Source: an uncultured Planctomycetaceae bacterium (lineage in GTDB: Bacteria > Planctomycetota > Planctomycetia > Planctomycetales > Planctomycetaceae). Taken from it: a stretch of 64,000 nt of DNA. This document shows, one piece after another, positions 1-9,141 of this stretch; position 1 is the stretch's first letter, and each line of letters opens with the position of its first letter. The notes beneath the pieces are model-generated. The model was given only the letters and a program-made list of their open reading frames with translations. It was not told the origin of the DNA and made no database searches. The position numbers were made by a program, and so were the translations under genes. The stretch spans positions 124,001 through 188,000 of the forward strand of contig CALSLT010000024.1 of NCBI GenBank assembly GCA_943787265.1, written 5' to 3'.

Positions 1-892
1 CGAATATCAGTTTGATCTTTCGTCGACTGCCGATCATTCCGACGTATCGCGCTTCGGTTTCGGCCAGATGGTACAAGGCTTCTTCGTCGTGGTTATGACC
101 GCGCGTCACGATGATGCTCATTGTGTTCGCGTCGATGTCCAGGCCGCTGAGTGAACTGTCGATCGGGCCGACGATTAACCGGTCGGCTCGAGGAAAACGG
201 TCCTGGTTACAGTACTGCTCGCGGTCATCGACGACCCAGACGTCGAAATCAACGTCGGCGGCCAGGTCGGCTACTTTCTGTCCGACGTGTCCCGCTCCGA
301 CGATCAGTAATCTGCAGCGTTCGAGTTGTGGCAGGTACGAGATCCCGTGTTCGACATACGGCCGAGGGCGATCGAGGACTGGTCGCAGGCCAGCGTGCAG
401 GGATTCCGGCGGAGTGTTTGCTGGCCGCTGACAGGCAATTTCTCCGTGTTCATCGATCAGGTAGCGGCTGGCTTCCTGGCCACCGTTGGATTTTTCTGCG
501 TCGATGACGATCGATTCTGTGCAACCGCGACCGTCTCGCAGAACGTTCAAATATTCTTCAAAATAGCTGAGGTCGTCACCAGGGCGAACTGGATCGACCA
601 GCATTCGCATGCGCCCGCCGCAGATCAGGCCGTCGTCCCAGCCATAGTCGCTGTCCAGTTGGAACGTCATTAACTCGGCGTCGCCTTCGTCGAGGAGTCG
701 CAGTGCTCGACGTTTAACTTCTGCCTCGACGCAGCCTCCGCCGAGTGTGCCCGCTTGAGACCCATCCGGGAAGACCAGCATGACGGCTCCGGCTTTTTGA
801 GGTGTGGAACCTCGAGTTTCGACCAAAGCCGTGTAGGCAACGGATTGGCCGTTTGAAACGGCGTGTCGGAGTGCTTCGATGATCTTTTGCAT
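1..892 (-). CDS. xdhC: XdhC/CoxI-family molybdenum hydroxylase maturation factor, 3'-truncated by window edge
   Basis: The frame is open from an ATG at 892 to the left edge (297 codons) without a stop, so the gene is partial. The N-terminal XdhC domain reads MQKIIEALRHAV, then TRGSTPQKAGAVM and GTLGGGCVEAEV, including the conserved GGGCVE. A Rossmann-type C-terminal domain follows, with LLIVGAGHVGQKVADLA, VVDDRE, TRGHNHDEEAL and GMIGSRRKIK. XdhC proteins bind molybdenum cofactor and load the sulfurated form into xanthine dehydrogenase-type hydroxylases in the cytoplasm. The target enzyme is not visible here and may lie further left. The tungstate importer at 11.8-14.0 kb would serve similar cofactor chemistry, but that link is inference. 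Confidence 0.9.
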   Translation of the reverse strand, partial: MQKIIEALRHAVSNGQSVAYTALVETRGSTPQKAGAVMLVFPDGSQAGTLGGGCVEAEVKRRALRLLDEGDAELMTFQLDSDYGWDDGLICGGRMRMLVDPVRPGDDLSYFEEYLNVLRDGRGCTESIVIDAEKSNGGQEASRYLIDEHGEIACQRPANTPPESLHAGLRPVLDRPRPYVEHGISYLPQLERCRLLIVGAGHVGQKVADLAADVDFDVWVVDDREQYCNQDRFPRADRLIVGPIDSSLSGLDIDANTMSIIVTRGHNHDEEALYHLAETEARYVGMIGSRRKIKLIF

Positions 893-1176
893 GGCGAGCG
901 TCTCAAAGGCGGTGAATTTCTGAGGCGATTCAATCCGGCAACGCGCGGTCTGTCAACGGAGCAGTGGTTGTTGACCGGGGCGTGGGGGGCTTATCTGAGG
1001 GCTGTGGTGATAGTTCAAGTCGTTTATTACCTGCGTTGTTCATGTCGCGAGCGACGAATGTCGCGGCAGAATTTGACTCGTGGAAACATCGACCTAGGTT
1101 CTCAGTGTTGAGTTGTGCCGGATGTGCGCGCATTTCCGTGCTGGCACGCGCGACAGAACCGAAGGAAACACGAGCA

Positions 1177-3306
1177 ATGCAGACTGAACAAACACCGGTA
1201 CATCAGGATCAAGCACCTCGCGGGCCGGTATATCCGGTGCAGGCGACGCATCCGATGAATTCGTCGCGACTGCTTCTGGAGTTGATGCAGCTCGGAGGTG
1301 ATCGAACGAGTGCCGGAAGTTTTGATTCGGTGATTCTCCGATCAGCGATGCGGAGCCTCATGCTCTCGTTGCAGTATCGAGATCCAGGAATCGTACATCA
1401 TGCCAGGCGAGTGGCGGCTTTGTCCGTCGGCGTGGCTGAGCAACTTGGTTGGGACGGTCGCGATCTGCAGATTCTTGAAGCGGCCTGCCTGCTTCATGAT
1501 ATTGGCAAGGTTGGAATTCCCGACATCATCCTTCACAAGCCAGGCCGTCTTGCGCCGGACGAAGCTGAGTTGATGGGGCTGCTGTACCGGCTGGCCGGTG
1601 ACGTCCTGCAGGCATGCGGGGCCGATTCAAACGTCGTGCAAATCGTCACTCAGTCGCAGTACCACTACAACGGCGCCACTCACGACTTCTCCGTGATTGG
1701 CTCGGACGTCCACCAGGGCGCGAGAATTCTTGCGGTCGCCGATGCGTACGATTCGCTCGTCACGTCGCAGGTCTTTCGTGATGCGAGATCGCACGACGAA
1801 GCAATGGATGTTCTGCAACGAGGCGCTGGATCTCAGTACGATGGAAACGTCATTTCGGCGATGACTCGTTGGTTCGAGTTCGAGCAGATTCCGTCGGAAT
1901 TGCAGCAGGCTCGCCACGATCAGTATCAGCTTTCACCAGAAGAGATCATCGAAGCTGGTTCCCTGAGCCACGTCTTTTCGTACCTCTACCTACTGGAAAG
2001 TTTGTATCACGGGTTTTACATCGCGTCGACAGACGGCCGTGTTCAGGTATGGAATCATGGTTGTGAAGAACTGATTGGCATCTCACACGACCAGATTATT
2101 GGGCAGCCGGGGCTAGGTGGTCACATCCAATACCGAAAGCAGTCTGGGCAGGATTTGGGGATTAACGAATGTCCGATCCGTCTGGCGATTGAGACTGGAC
2201 GGACCCAATCGTCCGAGCTTCAGGTTCGCAGAGCGGACGGAGACTGGCTTTCTGTTGAAGTTCAGACGTTGCCTTTGATTGATGCCGCGGGGCAGTTGCA
2301 GGGAGTCGCTGAGATCTTCCGCGACGCATCCGGCGGTCGGGAAAAAGGCCATTACCGCGACCTTCGTTTGATGGCTAGTCGAGACGCGCTGACTCATGTT
2401 GCGAACCGTGGCGAACTGAAGAAGCGACTTGATCTTGAATACAACGACTGCAAAGAGCGTGAATTCGAATCACCGTTCAGCATCATTTTCCTGGACGTTG
2501 ACCACTTCAAAAAATGCAATGACACGTATGGTCATGCCGCTGGCGACGAAGTCTTGATCAGCGTTGCGAGACTACTGCAGCACGAGATGTATTCCGGCGA
2601 ACTGGTTGCTAGGTACGGTGGCGAAGAATTCGTTGTGCTTTGCCCGGAGACACCGCTGGATGATGCTTATCAAAAGGCCGAACGACTGCGTAAGGCGCTC
2701 GAAAAAGCGACCGTTGTAAAATCGGACGAATTTAAGATCACTGCTTCGTTCGGTGTTTCTCAACTAGAGCCAACTGACGAAGCCGACGATGTTCTTCAAA
2801 GGGCAGATAAAGCTTTGTACGTGTCGAAGCATCAGGGAAGAAATCGCACGAGCAAGATTACTTCGGAGCAATTGCGAAAGCACGATCCTGAAATGGTCAA
2901 GCCGTCTCTGGCGAAACCGGACGAGTTTGTGTGCGACGTGGTTCTGAAGGCCTGCATGGCTGCAGACATGATCGTCTATAAGCTCAAAGCGTTTGTGGAT
3001 GGAAACGGAGCCAAACTCGGCAAAGTCAACGCCAAGTCAGTTGAGATGCGGCTTGGTACGCGAGGACTTCTGTCGGGCTGGGGCAAGACGGCCGACAAGC
3101 AGCCGGTGGACATCAAACTCGAAATTGGTGACAGCCGTACGACCACTCAACGAGGCGCCAATCGACTCGTCGAAATTCACGTTCGAATTACGCCGATCGG
3201 CCGCGTTCGGAAAGTTGACGTCTTCAAGACGCGATGTCGTTGCGTCTTGAAAGATCTTCGGCAGTACCTGGCGGCAGACTTCGACGACATGAGCGAGTGG
3301 GGATAG
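1177..3306 (+). CDS. PAS-GGDEF signalling protein with a degenerate HD-GYP-like N-terminal domain
   Basis: 709 aa from the ATG at 1177; an upstream in-frame GTG-type start at 964 would add a low-complexity leader and overlap the region upstream of xdhC. Residues ~50-200 form an HD domain with HDIGKVGIPD near residue 106 and GARILAVADAYDSL. The canonical HHE..GYP block is replaced by SQYHYNGATHDF, and the histidine expected after the HD helix is leucine (MGLLYRLAG). A PAS-like segment (~270-400) precedes a GGDEF domain with an intact GGEEF near residue 481, so diguanylate cyclase activity is plausible while c-di-GMP hydrolysis is not. Residues ~560-709 form an unrecognised C-terminal domain. 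Predicted cytoplasmic; no membrane helix seen. Confidence 0.85.
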   Translation: MQTEQTPVHQDQAPRGPVYPVQATHPMNSSRLLLELMQLGGDRTSAGSFDSVILRSAMRSLMLSLQYRDPGIVHHARRVAALSVGVAEQLGWDGRDLQILEAACLLHDIGKVGIPDIILHKPGRLAPDEAELMGLLYRLAGDVLQACGADSNVVQIVTQSQYHYNGATHDFSVIGSDVHQGARILAVADAYDSLVTSQVFRDARSHDEAMDVLQRGAGSQYDGNVISAMTRWFEFEQIPSELQQARHDQYQLSPEEIIEAGSLSHVFSYLYLLESLYHGFYIASTDGRVQVWNHGCEELIGISHDQIIGQPGLGGHIQYRKQSGQDLGINECPIRLAIETGRTQSSELQVRRADGDWLSVEVQTLPLIDAAGQLQGVAEIFRDASGGREKGHYRDLRLMASRDALTHVANRGELKKRLDLEYNDCKEREFESPFSIIFLDVDHFKKCNDTYGHAAGDEVLISVARLLQHEMYSGELVARYGGEEFVVLCPETPLDDAYQKAERLRKALEKATVVKSDEFKITASFGVSQLEPTDEADDVLQRADKALYVSKHQGRNRTSKITSEQLRKHDPEMVKPSLAKPDEFVCDVVLKACMAADMIVYKLKAFVDGNGAKLGKVNAKSVEMRLGTRGLLSGWGKTADKQPVDIKLEIGDSRTTTQRGANRLVEIHVRITPIGRVRKVDVFKTRCRCVLKDLRQYLAADFDDMSEWG

Positions 3307-3338
3307 TCGTCGCCAGAGGATCGGCGTTCTGCGGTCTG

Positions 3339-4793
3339 CTAAGAAACGACCGGCAAGTCGATTTCCATGCCGTGGGTGATTTGTCGCGTGACGATCGAGC
3401 CAAGCAGCGTTGTGGCCGTGATGTCGTGCACGTCAACTTCCACCATCGAACCGGCAAGGCGTGGGTTTCCGTCGAAGACGACGATTCGGTCGCAGTCTGT
3501 GCGGCCAACGAGTTGAATGGACGGTGAATCGCTGTCCGCATCACCGCGTTTTGTGGCGGTCTTACTGGCACCTTCGCAGAGCACTTGGACAGTCGTGCCG
3601 ATGAACTCTGCGTTGTCTTCTTCGCTGATCCGATTCTGTAGGTCCAGCATTTCGTTGTTGCGGCGTTTCTTCACATCTTCAGGGATGTCGTCCGGCCAAA
3701 GTCCGTTGGCCTTCGTGCCTGGCCGTTCGCTGTACTTAAAGATGAAGCTGTTCTTGAAGCGAAACTCTTCGATAAGAGCCATGCTCTTTTGAAACGACTC
3801 TTCGGACTCGCCGCAGAAGCCGACGATGAAGTCACTGGAAACTGCACAGCCAGGAATTGTCGCGTTAATTCGCTGCATCATCTCACGATATTCAGCGACG
3901 GTGTAGCCGCGCTTCATCGCTTTCAGTTGATCGTCGCATCCGGACTGTGCCGGGACATGCAGGTATCGGCAAACCTTGGGCAGATCGCGAACGGCCTGCA
4001 GCAGGTCGTCGGTCATGTCCTTTGGGTAGTTGGTGACGAACTTGATCCGCTCGATGCCTTCCGTGTCGTGAATCAGCTCAAGCAGGTCCGACATCCGATA
4101 TTCGCGGCCGTCTTCGGTGTGCCGGTAGCTGTTGACCGTTTGTCCAAGCAGAGTCACTTCCTTGACGCCTTGCTCGGCAAGCGTGCGGACTTCCGATGCG
4201 ATCAGACTTGGCGGGCGGCTTTGCTCCGGGCCGCGAGTCATCGGGACGACGCAGTAAGTACAGAACTTGTCGCAGCCAATCATGATTCGGACGAACGCCT
4301 GGTACGGCGACGGACGCATTTCGGGATCGCGTAGTGGGTCGTAGCTTTCGAAGCTGTTCGCGACGGATTCTCGGCTGCCGCCCTTACGGTCTAGACTCAG
4401 AGCCGTCTGTCGTTCTCTGCTGCTCCGAGCTTCGTCGATCAACTTTGGGATTTCGCCAAGCTGCCCCGTTCCGACGACCAGGTCGACATGTGGTGCCTTC
4501 TCAAAGATCAGCTCCTGATCCTTCTGAGCCATGCAGCCCATAACGCCGATGACCAGGTTCGGACGGCTCCGTTTTTGAAACTTGATGCGTCCAAGCTGGC
4601 TGTAAATTTTGTGCTCAGCGTGTTCACGGACGCTGCACGTATTGAACAGGATTGTGTCCGCGGCCTTTATGTCGTTGGTCAGCTCAAACTGCTGTTTTCG
4701 CAGAGCGGCCACGACCAGTTCGCTGTCCAGCATGTTCATCTGGCAGCCGACGGTTTCGATGTAAAGCTGTTTGTTGTGAGGCGTTTCAGACAT
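3339..4793 (-). CDS. miaB: tRNA-2-methylthio-N6-dimethylallyladenosine synthase MiaB
   Basis: 484 aa from the ATG at 4793 (MSETPHNKQLYIETVGCQMN); a GTG at 4814 in frame would add seven residues. The N-terminal methylthiotransferase domain carries the three cluster cysteines in VGCQMN, FNTCSVREHAE and GVMGCMAQ. The radical-SAM motif is CDKFCTYCVVPMTRG, and a TRAM-like RNA-binding segment closes the protein. MiaB adds a methylthio group to i6A37 of tRNAs reading UNN codons, using S-adenosylmethionine and two 4Fe-4S clusters. Length and motifs are those of the full family. It is followed at the 3' side by the convergent signalling gene, so no terminator-sized gap remains. Confidence 0.96.
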   Translation of the reverse strand: MSETPHNKQLYIETVGCQMNMLDSELVVAALRKQQFELTNDIKAADTILFNTCSVREHAEHKIYSQLGRIKFQKRSRPNLVIGVMGCMAQKDQELIFEKAPHVDLVVGTGQLGEIPKLIDEARSSRERQTALSLDRKGGSRESVANSFESYDPLRDPEMRPSPYQAFVRIMIGCDKFCTYCVVPMTRGPEQSRPPSLIASEVRTLAEQGVKEVTLLGQTVNSYRHTEDGREYRMSDLLELIHDTEGIERIKFVTNYPKDMTDDLLQAVRDLPKVCRYLHVPAQSGCDDQLKAMKRGYTVAEYREMMQRINATIPGCAVSSDFIVGFCGESEESFQKSMALIEEFRFKNSFIFKYSERPGTKANGLWPDDIPEDVKKRRNNEMLDLQNRISEEDNAEFIGTTVQVLCEGASKTATKRGDADSDSPSIQLVGRTDCDRIVVFDGNPRLAGSMVEVDVHDITATTLLGSIVTRQITHGMEIDLPVVS

Positions 4794-4858
4794 GGGGCCA
4801 TTCTCTGCAGTCACTCGACGCGCCGTGGGCGACGTCGAGGGCTAATTCAGATCCAACT

Positions 4859-5077
4859 TCAGGCCGCCGCTGCCTGTGTTTGCTGTTCGGGTGAAACGGT
4901 TTCGACTTCCGCTTCATCTTTCGCTTTTTGAGCTTCCAGTTCCTCGGCCATTTTGGCCAGATGATCGCTTACCGCAATGTGCTCGTATTCGTTGCGATAA
5001 TTCGTCACGAGCTGAATGAACGACCTTAAGGCGAGCACCGCTGCTGCTGAGTAGAGAACGACATGCCACGTTGCCAT
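4859..5077 (-). CDS. Small single-helix membrane protein
   Basis: 72 aa starting MATWHVVLYSAAAVLALRSF, one predicted N-terminal transmembrane segment, then a charged helical tail (residues ~30-72) rich in Glu, Lys and Ala. A strong Shine-Dalgarno (AAGGAGG) lies five bases before the ATG, which is unusually good for this genome and supports the start. It sits between efp and miaB on the same strand and could be cotranscribed. I do not recognise a family; the layout resembles small planctomycete inner-membrane proteins with a cytoplasmic coil. Confidence 0.75.
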   Translation of the reverse strand: MATWHVVLYSAAAVLALRSFIQLVTNYRNEYEHIAVSDHLAKMAEELEAQKAKDEAEVETVSPEQQTQAAAA

Positions 5078-5221
5078 TTCTGGCCTCCTTCGTCTTCCTG
5101 ACTGTGGAGAGCTTCCAGTGCTGCCACGCTGACAACACCGGAACTGACTATGACCAAACTTTTCAGATTCAATCTATGATCTGCTTGCCCGAGAACTTCC
5201 TGTCCTCAGGATTCTGATGTT

Positions 5222-5785
5222 CTACTTAGCCCGCTCAATATAGTCGCCCGTTCGAGCGTCGACTTTAATCTTCTCGCCCTGATCGATGAAGGCCGGAACC
5301 TGAACTTCGGCACCAGTTTCAACGGTAGCAGCTTTCGTCACGTTGGCCGTCGTGTTTCCGCGAGCGGCCGGTTCGGTATAGGTGACTTCGACGATGACGT
5401 GAGCAGGCGGGTCAACTCCAATGAGCTGGTCGTTGTAAAACAACAACTCACACTTGGCACCGTCGAGCAGGAACTTCGCAGAATCGCCCATTTTCTCGAC
5501 TGAGATCGTGTACTGCTCGAAAGTTTCGTCTTCCATAAAGACGAAGCCTTCGCCGTCGCGGTACAGGTATTGCCCGTTCGACTTTCGGACGTCTGCCGCT
5601 TCCATGCTGTCGCCGCTCCTCAGCGTCGGCGTCACGTTTGTGCCCTTGAGCAGGTTTCGCAGCTTCATTTTGTAGAGAGCCTGACCTTTGCCAGGTTTCA
5701 CAAAGTGCAGCTCGACGATGTCGTATGGATCGCCTTCGTAGATAACCTTCTGGCCTTTTTTCAGGTCGCTCGCGTTGATGTTCAT
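5222..5785 (-). CDS. efp: Translation elongation factor P
   Basis: 187 aa, the normal EF-P length. Domain I begins MNINASDLKKGQKVIYEGDPYD, and the modification loop reads FVKPGKGQALYK with Lys33 at the position of E. coli Lys34. OB domains II and III follow, ending GDYIERAK. EF-P rescues ribosomes stalled at polyproline. The presence of Lys at the loop tip and of epmB 287 bp away on the opposite strand predicts beta-lysylation; an EpmA ligase is not in this window. The 5786-6072 interval is the divergent promoter region. Confidence 0.97.
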   Translation of the reverse strand: MNINASDLKKGQKVIYEGDPYDIVELHFVKPGKGQALYKMKLRNLLKGTNVTPTLRSGDSMEAADVRKSNGQYLYRDGEGFVFMEDETFEQYTISVEKMGDSAKFLLDGAKCELLFYNDQLIGVDPPAHVIVEVTYTEPAARGNTTANVTKAATVETGAEVQVPAFIDQGEKIKVDARTGDYIERAK

Positions 5786-6072
5786 TCGGAATCACTTGTC
5801 TCTGGGGCGGTTCTGAAACTTGTTATTGACTACATCGACGGGTTTTCGCCGATTCTGGCAGTGATTGACTGCTGGCAGCGAGGCGGGACAATAACAGATC
5901 GATTCAGCGGTACAAACCCGAAGGTGAGAGCCAATCAGTGGTTCCGTCAAATCGGACGCTGTGCTGTCGGCGTCATCGGTCAGTCTGAGGGCGGTTGTGT
6001 TCGGCGTGACCTGCTACATTCCGAAATGAGACGGAAGACGGTCACGCATACGAGGTTTGAGCGAGAAACTCA

Positions 6073-7092
6073 GTGTCAGTACCCGGAGTTGATGAGCAGA
6101 AGAGTTCGAATGTCCTCTCGGACTGGCATCGTTCATTGGCTGCCGCGATTCGAGATCCAACTGAACTTCTGAATGAACTTCAGTTGGACGACTTTTCTGA
6201 TCGAGTTTCTTCTGGCGCCGCGGAAGCGTTTCCGCTGATGGTTCCTCGGAGCTTCCTTGCAAGGATGCGGCTCGGCGATCCAAATGACCCGCTGCTCAGG
6301 CAAGTGCTGCCGGTGGACGACGAACTCCGGGCGGTTGCAGGCTTCGAGGCGGACGCTGTGTCGGATGCAGATTTTCGGACGGCTCCGGGGTTGCTGCACA
6401 AGTATCATGGCCGGGCATTGATGATTGCCGCCGGGAGTTGTGCGGTGAACTGTCGATACTGCTTCCGGCGACATTATCCGTACGGCGACGAGCCGAGACG
6501 ACTTGATGACTGGGAGCCGGCACTTCGGCAACTTCGAGAAGACTCGTCGATTTCGGAAGTGCTGCTCAGCGGCGGCGACCCGCTGATGTTGACCGATTCG
6601 CGTCTCGGTGAATTGATCGGGCGTCTGGAAGAGATTCCTCACCTCAGACGGCTGCGGATTCACACTCGCCTGCCAATTGTTTTACCAGATCGCGTGACAG
6701 ACCAGTTGCTCGACATACTGACCGAGAGCCGACTGACGCCGATTGTCGTCGTGCATTCCAATCATGCTGCAGAAGTGGTGGCGGACTGTGAAGCGGCGTT
6801 ACGACGTCTCGTTCGAGCGGGCGTTACGGTTCTCAATCAGGCGGTGCTGCTGCGTGGTATCAATGATTCGGTGGATGCGCTGGTGGAATTATCTGAGTCG
6901 CTGATCAACGTCGGCGTGATGCCGTACTATCTCCACCAGTTGGACCGAGTGTCCGGTGCTGCGCATTTCGAAGTCGATCCGGACGTCGGTCGATGCTTGA
7001 TCGCAGAACTTCGAAAGCGTCTGCCCGGATACGCCGTTCCCAGATACGTTCAGGAAATCGCCGGAGAGGCTCACAAAACTGTCATCGAGTGA
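6073..7092 (+). CDS. epmB: EF-P (R)-beta-lysine pathway lysine 2,3-aminomutase EpmB
   Basis: 339 aa from a GTG at 6073, chosen because the first residues (SDWHRSLAAAIRDPTELL) align with the known N-terminus of EpmB. The radical-SAM motif is CAVNCRYCFRRHYPY, followed by SGGDPLML, RIHTRLPIVLPDR and MPYYLHQLDRVSGAAHF. The PLP-binding lysine lies in the C-terminal GEAHKTVIE. EpmB converts (S)-alpha-lysine to (R)-beta-lysine for attachment to EF-P. Its divergent position next to efp is strong context. The general KamA lysine aminomutase family is the alternative, but the length and the GEAHKT ending fit EpmB. Confidence 0.92.
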   Translation: MSVPGVDEQKSSNVLSDWHRSLAAAIRDPTELLNELQLDDFSDRVSSGAAEAFPLMVPRSFLARMRLGDPNDPLLRQVLPVDDELRAVAGFEADAVSDADFRTAPGLLHKYHGRALMIAAGSCAVNCRYCFRRHYPYGDEPRRLDDWEPALRQLREDSSISEVLLSGGDPLMLTDSRLGELIGRLEEIPHLRRLRIHTRLPIVLPDRVTDQLLDILTESRLTPIVVVHSNHAAEVVADCEAALRRLVRAGVTVLNQAVLLRGINDSVDALVELSESLINVGVMPYYLHQLDRVSGAAHFEVDPDVGRCLIAELRKRLPGYAVPRYVQEIAGEAHKTVIE

Positions 7093-7146
7093 CGCCGTCG
7101 TCTGTCGGTACCTGACTCTCGCTCATGCCCAAAGAGGAGCAACATC

Positions 7147-9016
7147 GTGACTTCGCAATCAGCACACTCACGAATTTTCACTTGGCTGTCCGTGGCAGTG
7201 GCCGTGTTAGCCCTCGCCGGGGCGAATGCAGCCCAGGCTGGTTCATCTAACAGCCTGATGGATGTTTCTGCAGATGGCGCATTGCTGGCGTGCAGCAATC
7301 GTGACAGCGGAACGGTCACCTTTGTGGACCTTGCGACGAATAAAGTGCTCCGCGAAGTTTCGGTTGGGCATCACCCGGAAGGTGTTTCGTTTATTGGGAA
7401 ATCGCACGAGCTTGCCGTGGCCGTTTACGACGACGACACCGTGGTTATTCTCGATGCGGATTCGGGCAACAAACGAGCGACTGTGTCCGTCTTCGACGAG
7501 CCGTACGGAATCGTTTCGACGGCGGATGGCAGCCACATTTACGTGACGCTCGAGCATCCCGGCGAAGTGGTTGAGATCGATCCTCGGTCAGCAAAGATCA
7601 CACGGACATTTTCCGCCGGGGCGTTCCCACGTGGAATTGCCATCGCGCCGGACGAAAGCCAGTTGCTCATTAGCGAGTACCTGACAGCCACGGTTCGTGC
7701 GATCGATCGTTCGTCCGGGAGGCTTGTCGACGAATGGCCCGGCAGTAGCACCGATAACCTTGCGCGACAGCTCGTGATTCATCCGAAACGTCCGAAGGCC
7801 TACGTCACGTTTATTCGTTCCAAGGTGACAGCGCATCAGGGAACTGGATCGATTTTTCCGTACGTTGGGATTACTGATCTTGTCGATTCAGATGAGTCTC
7901 GGCGTAAGCGAATGCCGCTCGATTCGGTTTTTGGCACAAAGGTCACGGCCAATCCGTGGGAAGCGGCGATCAGTCCTGACGGTCGACAACTCTATATTGT
8001 CTTCTCCGGTACGGATGACATCTTTGTCTGCAATACGATCGATGATGATTACCGCGAACTCGGCCTGGCGAGGTACATCGCGACGGGGCGAAACCCGCGA
8101 GCGGTTCGAGCGTCACCTGACGGAAATCAATTCTTCGTCTACAACGCTTTGGATTTCGAGGTTGTCGTTGTTTGATGCAAAGTCCCTGCGACAGGCAGCG
8201 AAGATTGCGATTACGAAGAGATCCTCTGAGTTCGGAAGTGCACCTGGGGAAAGTTTTGTTCTACACGGCTCTGCCTCCGATGACTTCGCAGCGTTGGATT
8301 TCGTGCTCAAGCTGTCACCCTGATGGGCAACCCGACGGTCCGAACGTGGCACAATCCGGAAGGCTTGCGTCAGACACCGCCGCTGCACGGTCTGGCGTTT
8401 ACTCATCCTCAACACTGGTCAGCAGAGCGTGACGAAACTCAGGATTTCGAACACACAATTCGTGGCCCTTTGATGGGAGGCCGAGGTCTGCACAGGGGGC
8501 GTTTTGAACAAACCGCTCGGCGCGACTAACAAAGGGCTGTCGGCATCGCTCGATGCCTTGGCCGCTTACACGAACTCTCACACGTTTACGTTAAGCCCGT
8601 ATGCAAAAAATGGTCTGTCTCCGGCAGCCAAACGTGGTCGAAAGTTGTTTGCATCGAAACAGACGAAGTGTGCCGAATGTCATTCCGGCCCGTTCTTCAC
8701 TGATTCTCAGTCTGGTAAAACAAGCGCCCGACATGATGTCGGAACTGGCAACGCCGACAAATCGGAAACGATGGGCTTGTCGTACGACACGCCGATGCTG
8801 CTTGGTCTTTATCGATCAGCACCGTATCTGCATCACGGAACGGCGGCGACCTTGCAGGACGTACTGACGACTCAGAATAAAGGCGATAAACACGGCACTA
8901 CGAGCCACTTATCGCCCGCTGAGGTGAACGACCTCGCAGAGTTTCTAAAGTCTTTGCCGTACGAATTGCCGGAGCCTCTGGCTGCTGACGCCGGCATCAT
9001 AAAAGTAGCGAATTGA
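7147..9016 (+). pseudogene. YVTN beta-propeller fused to di-haem cytochrome c peroxidase-like domain, four frameshifts
   Basis: The first 342 codons (7147-8175) encode a signal peptide (MTSQSAHSRIFTWLSVAVAV...AQAG) and a YVTN/NHL-type beta-propeller. Coding sense then continues through four successive +1 shifts near 8168, 8218, 8331 and 8495, each consistent with one extra base. The reconstructed C-terminal part has a haem motif CSSCHPDG, WHNPEGLRQTPPLHG, RGPLMGGRGL, a second haem motif CAECHSGPF, and SAPYLHHGTAATLQDVL. That order is typical of secreted MauG/peroxidase-like cytochromes fused to propellers. All frames stay open between shifts, so decay is recent or the shifts are sequence errors. 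As written, only the propeller would be made. Confidence 0.8.
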
Positions 9017-9141
9017 GCAAACTTAATGGCGACTGCTCAGGAGCTTGAGTGTTGACCGATGCGTAAAATACAAACGCCCCGTCCAAGTACGACAAGCTGT
9101 TTCGTAGAGAGTGAACTTGCGGGAAGTTTCAGGATGAATCA

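Noticed and set aside
964..1176. Upstream extension of the GGDEF gene
   Set aside because: The extra 71 codons are low-quality, overlap the xdhC promoter region and do not resemble a domain; ATG 1177 begins a normal protein.
7147..9016. Programmed multiple ribosomal frameshifting as the explanation for the cytochrome gene
   Set aside because: Only the first site resembles a known recoding context; the other three are plain sense codons, so decay or sequence error is simpler.
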